DNA of 64,000 nucleotides from Trematomus loennbergii. Taxonomy: Eukaryota; Chordata; Actinopteri; Perciformes; Nototheniidae. Both the position numbers and the translations under genes were made by a program. Shown piece by piece: positions 45,028 to 56,865 of the stretch. The stretch lies in the NCBI GenBank assembly GCA_012861695.1, contig JAAOOA010000088.1, positions 422,501 through 486,500 on the forward strand. The letters are read 5' to 3'. The stretch's first letter is position 1; each line of letters begins with the position of its first letter. The notes beneath the pieces were generated by a model. That model saw nothing but the letters and a program-made list of their open reading frames with translations. It had not been told where the DNA came from and did not search any database.

Positions 45028-46484
45028 CAGTGTGAGAAAAAGTTTTTAGAGAGTACTTGTCCATGGACAAGTGAGTTTGGCAATTTACTTGTCCGAATAC
45101 ATTTTTCACTTGTCCAGAATGGACAAAAATTGGGGCCACTGGAATTCTTCTTCGCCAACGTATTTTACTTTTCCCCACGATTTTTACGTCACCGCTAACG
45201 TAAGTGAGCGGTAAGATTTTACTGCATCACACATAGGGTTGGGTATAGTTTGGATTTTAACGATTCCGGTTCTGTTTTCGATTCCGGTTATTTTCGGTTC
45301 TCGATTCCGGTTCTTTGAGAGGGTAAAAATAAGTCCCATGACAAACTGGGAGAAAAACATATTTATGAAAACATTAAGTCAAATCTGTATTCCTATTTAG
45401 AAATCACTTCAGACTGTTTAATTTCTTACGGTTATTGAATACAATTATATAAAAATAATCTCTGCATTGTTTAGTTAGTTCAATGTGGTGCAGTTTGAGA
45501 ATGTACAATTGGCCCAGTCTCCTCTGATGTTACACTGCAACCTGCCTGTGAGACAGAGTCCAACCACACATGTCCAACACATAAGCCTAATAATAATAAT
45601 ACATTATATTTATAGCCTATAGGCCTAGCGCTTTTCTACAACTCAAAGACGCTTGCATGCTTACACATGTCCTGCAATACACATGCTGCAGCTGCCCAGC
45701 TGCTCACTGTTTGTAAAAGTAAATAAATACTATTTTCATTTCAATAATGTATTTTCTATAGGCCTACCCTGCTTCATAAACAATACTGACATCCCTGTGC
45801 TCCTCCGGTCTGGGGGTCGGGGGATGTGAGGACAGCGCGAGGACACAGACAGGGAGGCTGATTTACTTCATAAAGGAAATGGCGGTCAATATTAACAACA
45901 TAGGAGCTAAAACGCTTAATAACCTTCATTACGTGTTAAAGAAAGAACATAAGAAAGTTTGACAAAGATTAGGCTGTTAAACGGGCAGCGGGTCTGCTGT
46001 GTGTAGAAAGAGAGAGGGAGAGAGAGAACTGCACCGTGCAACGATCAGATGATCCGGAGCAGAGAGAGAGCTGCGGTCCGCGGGGCTCGGCCTCGCCTCC
46101 TGTCCTCAGAACTCGTATTAATCCCGGTACCGGACAATTGTTATTTGTTCCTACTCGGAACCGAGTTTTGCTTCCCAACCCTGCCACTGTGCTACACTTC
46201 CCGCCCCGCCCCGCCCCCGTCTAACAGTACAGAAAGCGGCGAGATGCATTTCCTTAGGAATCGACAAGCAGAACCGAAACTAACATTTCTAAACGAACAA
46301 TGGCGGACACGGACAATTTGCGAATGAGTTCTGCATTTTGTAAACTGAGTTTATCAATAATTTGTCAATAAATGAGGGCTAAAAACGTCACTTGTCCGCT
46401 GGACAAGTCAATTGAAAGATCTACTTGTCCGACATTGTAAATAACACGTCCCGGGCGGTGGGACGGGTACTTTTTCGCACACTG
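45028..46484. mobile_element. TIR element with CAGTGTG-GAAAAAG ends
   Basis: Left CAGTGTGAGAAAAAGTTTTT; right complement GTACTTTTTCGCACACTG. Both ends are followed inwards by TACTTGTCC/GGACAAGT words. CAGTG ends suggest hAT, but I could not find a matching 8-bp duplication (TCATCACT versus TACTCCAA). It contains the element at 45235-46182. Confidence 0.6.
45235..46182. mobile_element. Nested TIR element with AGGGTTGGG ends
   Basis: Left AGGGTTGGGTATAGTTTGG; right GAGTTTTGCTTCCCAACCCT. GATTCCGGTTC (left) and GAACCGAG (right) are imperfectly complementary. No target duplication resolved, so the pairing of these two ends is likely but not certain; the end at 47555 is an alternative partner. GC-rich with GAGA repeats near 46010. 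Confidence 0.5.
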
Positions 46485-46520
46485 TACTCCAACTGACAGC
46501 AGTCAGTTCTAACTGTTCAT

Positions 46521-46551
<31 letters not shown>

Positions 46552-47110
46552 GTTGCCATGGCGACAGACCACTCGCCATGAAACACGATGTCGCTGTAAG
46601 TCCAATCGACACGGTCCAATCGTCCCCCAATCTTCACTTGTATATCACCGGCCCATGCCTCAACAGCTCTACGCCAAATCTGAAATCTCACCATATGCCA
46701 TTTCCATGGAAACGCATCCCTCGCCATAAAACACAATGTCCCTTTAACTCCTATGAAAATGTTCAAAAAGTGCTAAAAATACACGTGTGCTAACAGTCCA
46801 GCCGTGAAGACATCTACGAGACAGTTTTGAGATTTCTTCAAATGCCGTTGCCATGGCAACACAATGCTCGCCATGAAACACGGTTTTCTCATAACTTCAG
46901 TGAAAATGCTTCAAACGGCCCAAAACTTCACAGGTTTGGTAACGATGCAGCCATCAACGCATCTAAGTGTATTATGGGGTGTCATCAAATGCCGTTGCCA
47001 TGGCGACAGACCACTCGCCATGAAGCACGATGTCGCTGTAAGTCCAATGGAAACGGTTTTTAACTTTTGCCAGTTATGTGCTAAAGTAGCCGTTAGCCCC
47101 GTTAGCCTGT
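46485..47110. repeat. Four divergent ~146-bp tandem modules around TTGCCATGG
   Basis: The motif TTGCCATGGCGACAG, followed by a CTCGCCATGAAACACGATGT-like block, recurs at about 46552, 46693, 46847 and 46992. The units are diverged except the first and last, which agree closely (ACCACTCGCCATGAA, GATGTCGCTGTAAGTCCAAT). A (TC)n tract lies at 46525-46552. Probably the interior of a larger repeat. Confidence 0.75.
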
Positions 47111-47650
47111 TTTGCTAAGTGTTGATTTAGACTCTTGGTGTTGGATTTCTGTTCTGTGTAGGTAAAATGGTTAATATTGTCTGTTAGCTGAGTATTTCCC
47201 GTTAAGTGAGTATGCATCATTAATAGGTTGTTAAATGTTAAGAAGCCTTGAGACGCTGTTTTTAGCAAGATGTTGCGTCTGCCCCTATGGTCTGCCCCCG
47301 GGAGTCTCACAATGATAAGAGCGCTGTTAGGAGAGATGACGAGTGGCATTCACAGTGGCCAATCAGAGTGGTACTCAAACCGGATACGTCACACGGGATG
47401 AGGGTTCCCAACCAACCAGAATTGTTTAAACTAAGGAAGTAGCGTAATTCATATACCGATAGCAGCACCATTTGTCAAGCGGCTTAACAGTATACCAATA
47501 CCGTCCAATCAGGTACCGGTACTGACTTAGTACCGGTTCTCGATACCCATCCCTAGTCAACACTGTAATATATTTATTACAAATTTAGTTTCAATTTTCC
47601 ATTTGACTTCTGTCGGAGCAAAAAGTAACCAGAAACATTTGCTCCAATTT
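47111..47650. repeat. Divergent piggyBac-like MITE piece and a hAT-like right end
   Basis: 47155-47255 (GTTAGCTGAG, CCCGTTAA, AAATGTTAAGAAGCCTTGAG) parallels the right part of the piggyBac-like MITEs but is clearly diverged. 47500-47555 (ACCGGTTCTCGATACCCATC then CCTAG) is a TAGGGATGGGTATCGA-type MITE end whose partner is not identified. Confidence 0.55.
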
Positions 47651-47656
47651 TTATAC

Positions 47657-47971
47657 TCATAAGTGTTGCACTTTGAGGGACATTTGAGTGAGGAAACAGT
47701 TTGCATGATACAGAAGAAGTTCATATACATTTGTAAAGCCTTGAGGGTCTGACATTAAAGTGTGAGCAGGCTGTGTAGAGTTATACTGTAGAACAGTTGA
47801 ATTGAAGGTAAACCAAGTGAACAGCTGCGTGGCACTTCTCCGAGGCTGTCCATTTATCTTCATACCAGTCCCTGCTTCTGATGCTGCAGTGATTTCATGA
47901 AGGGTTTTCACTAGCTTTTCATACTTCAAAACAGCTGAAGGCAGCAGATACTGTGAGTCACCCACCATCAT
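47657..47971 (-). CDS. Unrecognised small open reading frame, possible exon
   Basis: 104 residues, MMVGDSQYLLPSAVLKYEKL ... KTLHEITAASEAGTG ... QLFTWFTFNSTV. Composition is ordinary for protein and lacks simple repeats. GTGACTCACAG just inside could be a splice acceptor, so the initiator may be fortuitous. I recognise no domain or family. It lies in a roughly 1.2-kb island without clear transposon ends, which makes a host exon or an unknown element gene possible, but chance is not excluded. Confidence 0.25.
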   Translation of the reverse strand: MMVGDSQYLLPSAVLKYEKLVKTLHEITAASEAGTGMKINGQPRRSATQLFTWFTFNSTVLQYNSTQPAHTLMSDPQGFTNVYELLLYHANCFLTQMSLKVQHL

Positions 47972-48726
47972 TTACAGATCAGTGCAGACTGTGAGTGACT
48001 GACTTTCCTGCTTTAGCCATTTTGGCTGGATCGTGTCATGTTGTGGTTAGTATGGTGCAGTCAAACTGAAAGTGTCATGTGATTAGAGCAGGTAGTGTGT
48101 GCCTGTCTAGCAGTCTGTACTGATCATTATCTGTTATCCACAGCTGAGTAATACTGGAATTACTGAAACCTTCTCCTTCTAATCAGATTCTTTGATTCTT
48201 GCAACCTTGATTAAACAACATGCTAAAGACGCAATGCCATGCAAAAAACAAAAAGACAACAAAGAACTAAGCTGGATCCAGACCTTCAACAAATTGAGTT
48301 GACTTATTCAGATGGCCTCTTGACAGTGTTTTAAGGGAACAAACTATTAGCACCACAGAACATGACTAACACAGTTGTCTCTCTGCGCGGTGTAGACATC
48401 ACTATCGCCTGACAATTTTGTTGTTACTTCTCTTCACTACACTGTTTGCCTGATTTCAGACACAATTGGCAACTGGTTAAACCACCGGTCAAGGGAGTGG
48501 GCAGATTAAAAAGGTCTGGACCCAGGCAACTCCAGGCGTAAACAAGTTTGTATCTTGTATATCCCATACATCAAACTGACTCAGCAGCTAAAACAAGGTA
48601 AACAGATCAAGCTAGAAGCTAATGTTAATGCTTATCAATCCCAGTGTATAATAAAAGTGAACCAGCAATGTATTTAGGGCAGGGTAAATATTCATTCACT
48701 CTTACATTCATTAAAAAGAAAATGCA
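47972..48726. other. No gene seen
   Basis: Unique-looking sequence between the unassigned reading frame and the next hAT element. Confidence 0.5.
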
Positions 48727-48734
48727 GCATGTGC

Positions 48735-49579
48735 TAGGGATGGGAATTTGAAAGCAAATGTATATTCGAATATTCGACCCGCAAAAAAACGGTTAACCGA
48801 TTAACCGAAATGTACATATCCTATAAAAAGAATGTGGGACATTCTTTTTTAATTTTGAAAAATAAATAAATACATGTTCAAATAAGTATAGAAACCAAGT
48901 CGAATTTGTCAAATGTATTGAACTGGTGATCACAGTTTGAACAGTTGACAGCTATAGGCCTACAGCTTTCATGCTTAAAACATAACTTGGTTTTTAAATT
49001 AAAGAGGGATCATACACGAACAACATAACGGGTTAGGGTAACGTAACCCTATTACAACAGAGATCAACAACCTATAACAGGGCCTATGCACAGAATGCAG
49101 CTATTCAATACTCATTCTTGTTTAAGAATATGAGTATGTCTACATGCTCAGGGGAGAGGCGGGTGCGGAGGCGATTCACAATCAGGCCAGCTGTAAAGAA
49201 GACCCTCTCAGCTGGAATTTGGGCATAAGATGAGGTTTGAGTCTGCGTGATCTGCGTGTAGGGAGGGGCAGCAGCATGTCATTAGCTAGAACAAGCTAGA
49301 TCTGATGGATTTGGACATAAACGCGAGTGAAGTATAACCGGACGCGAGAGAGAGATCAGCACCTGCAGCTCTGCCCGCTGTGAAGGACCGGTGAGCGGAG
49401 CAAAACACACCTTTAGACCTAACACACTTAGCTATGGCACTGTTGTATGCATTGCATTATTCCATTTGATAATATGTAATCAACTTAGGCATCCCTCCCA
49501 AAAAAAAAACTATAACTCATATTCTCATATTCGAATCCCTGAATAATTTTGAATATTCAATTAATCGTTCCCATCCCTA
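48735..49579. mobile_element. hAT element, deleted, retaining the transposase C-terminus
   Basis: Ends TAGGGATGGGAATTTGAA and complement TCGTTCCCATCCCTA. Flanks GCATGTGC (48727-48734) and GCATGTGT (49580-49587) match at 7 of 8 bases. It contains a hAT dimerisation remnant at 49105-49224 and part of the recurrent module, reversed, at about 49280-49440. Confidence 0.88.
49105..49224 (-). pseudogene. hAT transposase C-terminal dimerisation segment
   Basis: The reading AQIPAERVFFTAGLIVNRLR, then TRLSPEHVDILIFLNKNEY and a stop, is the classic hATC end (SERVFSTAG-x(3)-N-x-RSRLSPEHV-x-x-L-x-FLNKN). The stop at 49105-49107 is probably the genuine one. The catalytic DDE/RNase H-like core is missing, so only the last 39 residues survive. 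It proves that the TAGGGATGGGAAT-ended family derives from a hAT transposon. Confidence 0.88.
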
Positions 49580-50754
49580 GCATGTGTATTGATTTAGTAT
49601 ACTTTTAATAGCTAGCTTAGCATAATCATGTGCGAACATACTCTACTAATGTAAGCTCCACAGGTTTTAATGTAGGAAGTTTTAGAAACGTACAACTCCT
49701 TATAAACCTCTCTGGGTAACTAGTATCACTATTACACAACGTTTAACCATAAAATTCACAAACCTGATACTGAATAAATCTGAAAATATAGCATGAGTCT
49801 ATGGAGCAGAGCCGTGTAGAAGTGAACCAGAGGCCTGTACTACGAATCCAGTTCAACATACCCTGGATATGTTTGAGTTATCTGGCTTCACCAACCCTAA
49901 CAAACGCGATCTCACTAAGCGGTCCTACGACGCTGGTTATCAACTCGGTAACTCAAGCCAGGGTTTCTCTGTCCGGCTGAGTGCGCGTTCACATGAAAGG
50001 GGCGGTGTTAGCAACATTTGACCACAAACATGGACAAGCGTACTGAGAGCGCAGCGTCATATTCCCTGAATGAAAAGAAAAAAAATATTAGACAAATATG
50101 AAGAAGTTAAACTTTAAACATCAGTGTTTCCCCTATATACAAATAGCGCGGCGCCGCTGCTAGGGGGCACCAGCAAGGTATTAAAATAATAATAAGTGGT
50201 GACCCTTTTTCATTTTTGATTGTTTGTTATGTGGATTTGTAGTATTTGTGTTACTGTATGTTCAATAAAGGTGTATTTTTGCTAAATCTTGAGACATTGC
50301 CACTGTATGTACTGGCAGGGCCGATTTTTGGCATAGGCGGTCGCCTAGGGGCGCCAGATCTGGGGGGCGCTGCGCTGGTAGCTCTGGGAGGGGAAAAAAC
50401 ATTTTTGACCGTTGGCGCTCATCCTAATTTTTGGCCTTGATGTAACAACATTCATAATTAAGTTAATGTAACACCCTTTTCACCCCGGTTACACTTTTCA
50501 TTTGCCCTGTACGATGGGCGCTGTAAGTGATGAAAGTGGGGCATGTTGGCTTATCAGGCACCCGCAGCTCACAGCCAAAGTGCGAGCGTGGGAGCGAGAG
50601 AGTGAGCGAGGGAGAGAGAGAGAGGGTGCACCAGTACCGGCGCTGTTGTTATTAAAATCTGGTGCTAGCTGCGCTAACGGATATAAGTAGATGTTTCTAC
50701 AACCAGGGTGGAGGAGAGCTCTCCTGTCAGACTGAGAGGCTCAGTGAGGTAAAG

Positions 50755-52049
50755 CAGGGGTTCCCAACCCCGGTCCGCGGACCGGTACCGGGCCGCGGAG
50801 GTGTTACTGCCGGGCCGCGAAATAGCTGTGAGTTTATCGTAATATTTGCAGAATTATAAATATATAAAAATATTTTATCATAATATTTTTTTCAAAAAGT
50901 ATTTAATTTTTGCACCTATGCCACCAGTCATATTATTTCATCCAGTAGCTAGTTAATCTTTCACCAGAAAACCGTTGAAAATTGCTTTTATGATGTTCCG
51001 AGGGATTCGGCGGCTCAGCCTAAGGTCTCAGCCTCTTGTGCGCACGAGAATGTTACCGGTGCGCCAAGTAGGAAGAGGAGCGCACAGGAGACAACCGTTT
51101 GATTGCAGACTGTTATGTTTATGTGGGGAAATGGTGGTGCATACATTATTTGAGATATATTTCAAACTCGGACTTCATTTTAAGGACATGTCGGCCAGGG
51201 GTGTAGAGCTATTTGTTTAAGCACTGGATTGGCAAAACAGGAGAGTAAACCAGTCTGCCTTGATCTATGAATTAATGTCCGGGACTCTCACGATCTGCTG
51301 CCCGCAGCTGTTTTATAGAAGGAAACCCTCCTTCATGAAATGGCTGCAGCATCAGGAGGCAGCGGGACGTATACTCGGTAAAGAGCTGTGCCTTTTTACT
51401 CACCGCCTTCGCTGTGTTTAACTTAATCAGAACAGTTTAAGAGTGACTGCAGGCTGCTACGTGTTAACCACACACACATCTACACACATCGAACTGCCCG
51501 ATTACTCCCCCTTTTATTAGTTTTATGAAGGAGATGTCCAGTCAGTCACCAAGGCGCATGATGTGTGTGTGTATGTGCTCTGCTCAGCTCAGCTCTGTGT
51601 GTTCGGTGTGTTTGTGTCCGTCCGACACCGGCATATATGCGGCTGTTCCCAAAATAAATTAGTTTAATCTTAATCTCGATGTAGTGCTAAATGCTGTCGG
51701 GAGTGCACCGGAACGAATGAAATTTTCCCAGCATTCACTGGATTATCCGTAAATCATACAAACAAAACCAAAACGTTGATTTATCTGTTTTCCCGTTTTG
51801 GTTTAAAAACTGAATAACGTCGGTTTTTTGGTTTCCGAAAAACCAAAAACAACACCGGTTATTTTTTAAACTTTGTTAATATGTTTTGGATGCATATTGT
51901 TCTAGTATTTGTTCAGGCTGTTACATACAATTAGCCTCTGTTGCTACCTGCTGGTGGTGAGTAAATATTAAAATCAGTTAAAATTGACAACCGGTCTGCT
52001 TTTTAATGTATCTACCGGTCCTTGGCACAATAAAGGTTGGGAACCCCTG
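50755..52049. mobile_element. hAT element with CAGGGGTTCCCAACC ends (nest level 4)
   Basis: Ends CAGGGGTTCCCAACC and exact complement GGTTGGGAACCCCTG, flanked by a perfect AGGTAAAG duplication (50747-50754, 52050-52057). Small open readings inside (for example 50975-51220) resemble no transposase I know. Confidence 0.93.
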
Positions 52050-52096
52050 AGGTAAAGGACTCTCTGAGTGTTTAGATAGTTAATGTTAGTCTAAGT

Positions 52097-53899
52097 CAGT
52101 GGTTCCCAAAGTGGGGGGCGTGGGGGGAAAAATGGTTATTAAAAAAAAAAAAAAAAGATAAAAAAAAAAAAATCATAATTTGAAAAATGATTGATTCGAA
52201 AATAATATGATACAGTACAGTACTATTACGTCTGGGTCTCGGTGTTTCATTAAAGCTCGGCTCTGTGTGTGTGTGGAACGAGCCATTTTGTGTGCGTGCG
52301 CAAGCGAGAGAGCGCACCAGTACCGGAGATCGTTGCTGTTAGCTTCTGGTGCTAGCGAGCTACGCTAACGGATATAAGGAGTTTTTTCAACAACAAAGTG
52401 GAGGAGAGTCCTCTCCTGTCAGACTGTAGCCTCATCCCAATACCCCTCCTCGACTCCTCTCTTCCCCTCCTCCGGGACTTGACCCGGAAATCGATCAAGA
52501 CACGCCATTTTGAAGGACGTCCCAATAGCTGAAATGCACACGGAGGAGTCGAGGAGGGGTGCGGGAGGAGACGAAAGGGAGGATACAGGAGAGCAGACTA
52601 CGCGGAAGTGTTTTCACTACTCGCGTATAAAAGCCCCGCCCCCACCTTCACAGCTGGTCGATTTCAACACAGGAAAACGAAGAACTGGAAGAATGAGTTG
52701 AAAAGCGTCACATAAATGTCTATGTGCTCACAGCTCCGTGGGAATTATTATGTGCAATTCATTTCTTACGGTTATACTAACAATTTAAGTCATGTTTAAT
52801 GATCTTGAACGTCACTAAAACATAGCTATTAAGAAAGCTATTTCATGAATGGCTAGATCTTGATAAATAACAATTATTTGTATTGTTTTGTGTTAAGATA
52901 TTCAGGAGTTAAATTATTTAAAATTCAGTCCTGAATGTGGGTTTGTGGTGAATGTGGGGATCGACTACAGGACACACATTTTCAGAGTAAAGGCTTTCAC
53001 ATTACTATAATTATATTTGTATTTAAATGTAGGCTACATTTTACACCAAAACGGTCGTTTAAGAGTGACGTTTGAGTGAACGAGGACGTCCCAATTAATA
53101 CCTGAGGACTCCTCTGTTCTCGCGTCTCCTCCTCGTGTCTCTCGCTCGCATCTTACGGAGGCGGAGCTAAGACGCAAGGAAGGGACGCGAGTGAGGGAAA
53201 GGAGGAGTCGAGGAGGGGTATTGAGATGAGGCTTGAGACTCAGTGAGCTAAAGGACTCTCTCAGTGTTATCTCAGTGGGTCTCAAACGTTTTAGTCACCA
53301 TTAATGTAAACAATTATTTCCGAGGCACACGTTTATATGATCATCAGAGAATAAATGAAAAACAGGTATGAAATACTATATGACAGTAAAAAAAGAATAA
53401 AGTTTAAAAGGGTGATTTGTAAAAATCCATAAAGAAAAAGTAAATCTGTTAACAGTTCTGTTTCATATGGGTGTTGAGAGAGGCATCCATAGATCTCTTC
53501 ATTTTGCTCTCAAAGTGCACCAGATTGATGCTTTTAACTTCAATATTTAAAAATAAATCTTCCTGGGGGAGCATGCCCCCGGACCCCCCTAGAGGAGGTC
53601 CACACACCACCTATAAAAATAGCACTTTACCCCTGCTTACACCTATATGCCGTGAGCTGATTATCGAGCCTTCATTGTAACAGTCGCGGGTACACTGTGT
53701 ATTTGCGTGGGGAGTGTTGCAGTAGAAAATTCCACTGTAGCGCCCGGTACATTAATGGGAAACCCTAAATGTCAAGCTACCCCACAGCACCCGCAAAATA
53801 AATCTCTGGCGCCGCCACTGAGCCTGACTTGTGTTGGGGGGCCTGACTTTTTTTTTTCTCCAAAGGGGGGGCCTGACAGAAAAAGTTTGAGAATCACTG
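52097..53899. mobile_element. hAT element with CAGTGGTTC ends (nest level 4)
   Basis: CAGTGGTTCCCAAAGTGGGG to AAAAGTTTGAGAATCACTG, flanked by a perfect GTCTAAGT duplication (52089-52096, 53900-53907). 53275-53770 parallels 53910-54400 of its host element, so the two are related hAT families or captured part of each other. A MITE (52428-53233) sits inside. Confidence 0.9.
52428..53233. mobile_element. MITE with AGCCTCATCCCAATACCCCT ends (nest level 5)
   Basis: About 33-bp inverted ends (AGCCTCATCCCAATACCCCT, then CCTCGACTCCTC) with about two mismatches. Joining the flanks gives GTCAGACTG/GAGACTCAGTGAG, close to the related GTCAGACTGAGAGGCTCAG at 50726. A fragment of this family is at 15930-16110. 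Confidence 0.85.
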
Positions 53900-55447
53900 G
53901 TCTAAGTTATCTCAAACAAATATGTGTTTACAAATTATGTAAACACATATTTCCAAGGCACTCCTTTATAATTATTAGGATAAATAAAAACAGGTTAGAA
54001 ATCATTACAATGTATACAATAGGACAGTAAACCAAAAATATCGTTTCAAGTTGGAGAGATACAAAAATATGCATAAATAAATAAATGTTAACTAGGTAAA
54101 ATAAGATATAAATGAACAACAAAAATAAATAAGTTACATTTATTTGTTATTGGCTATGGTAGGTTATTGGTTATGTTCATATACTTATTTGATTATTAAA
54201 ATGTAAACCGATCTTTTTCATATGGGTGTTTTAGAGTTGTACCCCCTAGATCAGGTCTCTAGTAATTGTGTGCTCAAAGTGCACCAGATTGAAGCATTTT
54301 AGTTTAAAATGTTCAAAAGAAAATTCCCGGGGGGTATACCCCCGGACCCCCTAGAGGATGTGACGTCCACCCCCCAATTAAAACATGTTCATACAATACT
54401 GAATACATTTGAAGCCATTTTGACTGTTTTTGTAGTGTATTTGTCTTTTGTAGAGATTTTTCATTTATTCTTTATATATAAAATCTCGCCTAGGGCAGCA
54501 AATTGGCTAGAACCGGCCCTGGTACTAGGCCTCAAGAGCCTTTCTTGTGCTGGCTGACACATAGAAACAAATTGGCGGGGCGCACTTCGCACGCACTAAA
54601 AAAATCCACGTGCTCCGCACTCACATTATGCTGGGCACACGTGCCTTAGCACCGCTGCTATGACTCCATCCTAGGGGAAACACTGAACATCCATGACTTA
54701 AACACTTTATCCAGGATCAAAGCCAAATAGCTGCACCTGCAAGGTGAATACAGAACAGCTGGTAAAAAAAAAAAGTGTTTGAATGCGTACATTAACAGCT
54801 TTATGATATCACTGCCCCGTCTAAGACACGAGTGGATCTGACTTTAATTACATTTGACTCGAGTGTTTCGTCAACTTAATGTGTTGCTTAAAATAATACT
54901 TCTGCATACAGTATGTGACACTGTGAGTGTTGCACGCCAGATACGGCTCAAGAAGCTGACTCAAATAAGGAAATATATGATACATTATGATGTGATATGA
55001 TGTGATATGAATGATAATGGGACACATCGAAGTCTGCACTCACAGTGCCGCAGACTGTACGTATGTTACTTTGATCCGGTTACTTATGTTGTTGCAGTTA
55101 TTTAAGTAAGCATTCTTCACGCTAATGTTATATTAGACAGATTGCTCTGAAGATGGGAGGTGATATTCTATTCATTTTCACGTTCACACACAGTTTTTTG
55201 AATTTCCTTTATCCTGTAATATGACTTGATAGCTTTAAACTCCGCACACTGAGCTCTGATTGGTCAGCTGGCGGTGCTTTCACGGAGTTGATCTCTTATC
55301 CTGGAATCCTTATCCTTTGCCGTTCAGCATAAGTTACCATGGAGATCTACCCCGGTAAGAAGAGAACCAGCGTCGTAGGACCGGAAACCCAGAGTTTACC
55401 CTGAAGTTACCTCGCTAAGCGAAAATCCAGCTTCGTAGTACAGGCCT

Positions 55448-56484
55448 CTGGTCAGGCTGGCCGATGCTATGCTGTGAAAGGACTTCAAACAGTTCACCCC
55501 ACATACCCAAGGCCATACACAGACACCAAGTTTGTAAAGTGAAAGACTTAAGCTTAATACATTCTTCATCAATCTTATCCCAGTATCTTCACTATAAGAA
55601 CATGCTGGAGTCCTGAGAAAAGCCATCAACACAGCTCTGTGTCACGATCTGTCACACTCGTTTCCCGTATTATTTTGAAAAGTGTTGTGTCTGAATAAAG
55701 GTATTTTTCTGTTGAAACTTTGGTCTTTCTGCATTTGGGTCCATGCTGCTCTGCTCCTAACCCTGACAATCTGGCCCGTATATCCAATACGTTTTCCCCA
55801 TTGTTAAAAAAGTTATGTCCTTCTGGCAACTAGATCAGACACATCAAATATGAGCTGATTATGAGCCGGTGTGGACACAAGACACTGTGACAGATTATCG
55901 GTGGTGTTGTGTTGTTGTGTTGCATTGTGTATGTAAGCCATCAACAAGCATTGCTACATCTATATTTCTAAATATCAGACTAGAACTCCTGCAGGTTTCA
56001 TATTACACACACATATTAACACATCTCACCATGCAGCTGAGTGACGACAAACTTTACGTTCTATTCAAATCATCTGTTTACTGTAGAAACCCAACTCACT
56101 GCAGAGCTCCTCTTCATTTCCATACTCTGGCTCACACTAATTTACTACTTCTAAATATTGACCTTGGAGACAACTCATTTGTTTGTTATTAATATAATAC
56201 AGGCATCCTCAAAGTCCGGACTCTGGTCCGAACCACAACGGTCTCTGGACTCTGGGCAAATTATATTTTTCATATGTATTATCTGTATGATCTGCAACGC
56301 AACGAGTCAAAATTCTCCGCTATGTCCACTGCAAACAGCGCTCTGCATGTCCGACTGTTCCACTGTCTGTGTGTGTCTGTCAACGCTTTGGTCCAATCAC
56401 ATTCAGCATCCCGTCAGCGTTCCCCCCCCCACCAACAGTCTGCGAATCAGAGGCACAGTAGGGCGGGTCTTGCGTAACAGGTTA
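55448..56484. other. No gene; possible LTR end at 55640-55768
   Basis: GAATAAAGGTATTTTTCTG (about 55693), followed by CTGCATTTGGGTCCATGC and CTAACCCTGACA, has the layout of a plus-strand LTR 3' end (polyadenylation signal then a CA terminus). The 5' border is not defined. 56205-56270 (CAGGCATCCTCAAAGTCCGG) may be the end of the hAT whose transposase fragment follows. Confidence 0.35.
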
Positions 56485-56865
56485 AGAGAAAAAAAAGGAG
56501 AAAAGCATTCAAGTTGTCCCTTAAACCCCACGTTCTCCACCACAGATAACTGCTGGTCATCCAACGCGATGAATTCAGCTATCTTGGCTGTTATTTTTTT
56601 GGCCTTTTCACTGTTCTGGGGCAGTTTCTCTTTTCTTTTAAAAGTCTCTGAAAGTGTTGGTTGTTTCAGTGCCGTTACCTGAGTGGCCGCTGTGTACTCG
56701 TTGTGTTGTTGTTGGTGTGTTGTTTCTCAGGTGGCGTATTAGATTGGTCGTGTTGAACGTAGCTCTGTTCTTTCCACCACGCGGATCCTCCGCCTTGCAA
56801 ACATTGCATCTGGCTGTTACACTGCCTTCGCTTTCAATTTTATAATACTTCCAAACTCCTGACAT
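56485..56865 (-). pseudogene. hAT (ZBED-type) transposase N-terminus
   Basis: MSGVWKYYKIESEGSVTARC, then NVCKAEDPRGGKNRATFNTT and NLIRHLRNNTP, is a BED zinc finger (C-x2-C, then a degraded H-x-H end) that would bind the transposon termini. After a frameshift near 56690-56650 the sequence continues AKKITAKIAEFIALDDQQLS then VVENVGFKGQLECF, the conserved segment after the finger in hAT transposases. The catalytic core is absent. The first Met fits the start of this family. Confidence 0.85.

Larger units (their letters stand above)
50316..54521. mobile_element. hAT-like element with CAGGGCCG ends (nest level 3)
   Basis: Left CAGGGCCGATTTTTGGCATA, with TCGCCTAGGG nearby; right complement TCGCCTAGGG ... 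GAACCGGCCCTG. Flanks TGTACTGG and GTACTAGG suggest a slightly mutated 8-bp duplication. Its true interior includes 50350-50754 and 53908-54510, with a TGCTCAAAGTGCACCAGATT block (54270) shared with 53505 and 31920. Confidence 0.75.
50122..54685. mobile_element. hAT-like element with CAGTGTTTCCCCTA ends (nest level 2)
   Basis: Left CAGTGTTTCCCCTAT, right complement TAGGGGAAACACTG. AACAT appears on both sides of it, a partial duplication by comparison with the empty site in copy 1. The interior is mostly occupied by the 50316-54521 element. Confidence 0.75.
49831..55447. mobile_element. MITE with AGGCCTGTACTACGAA ends, copy 2, split by a nested hAT complex
   Basis: Left part 49831-50121 and right part 54686-55447 align with the uninterrupted copy at 40106-41159. 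Between them are 4.56 kb of nested elements. The uninterrupted copy reads TTTAAACATCCATGAC at the insertion point, identifying the junction directly. Confidence 0.88.

Noticed and set aside
45235..47555. Pairing of the AGGGTTGGGTAT left end with the ATACCCATCCCT right end
   Set aside because: This would overlap rather than nest with the element at 45028-46484; the end at 46182 gives a consistent nested structure, so it was preferred, though not proven.
44571..47565. GTCAACACTG on both sides as a possible target duplication for one large element
   Set aside because: The left side has no terminal repeat matching the right end at 47555, so a chance match is likely.
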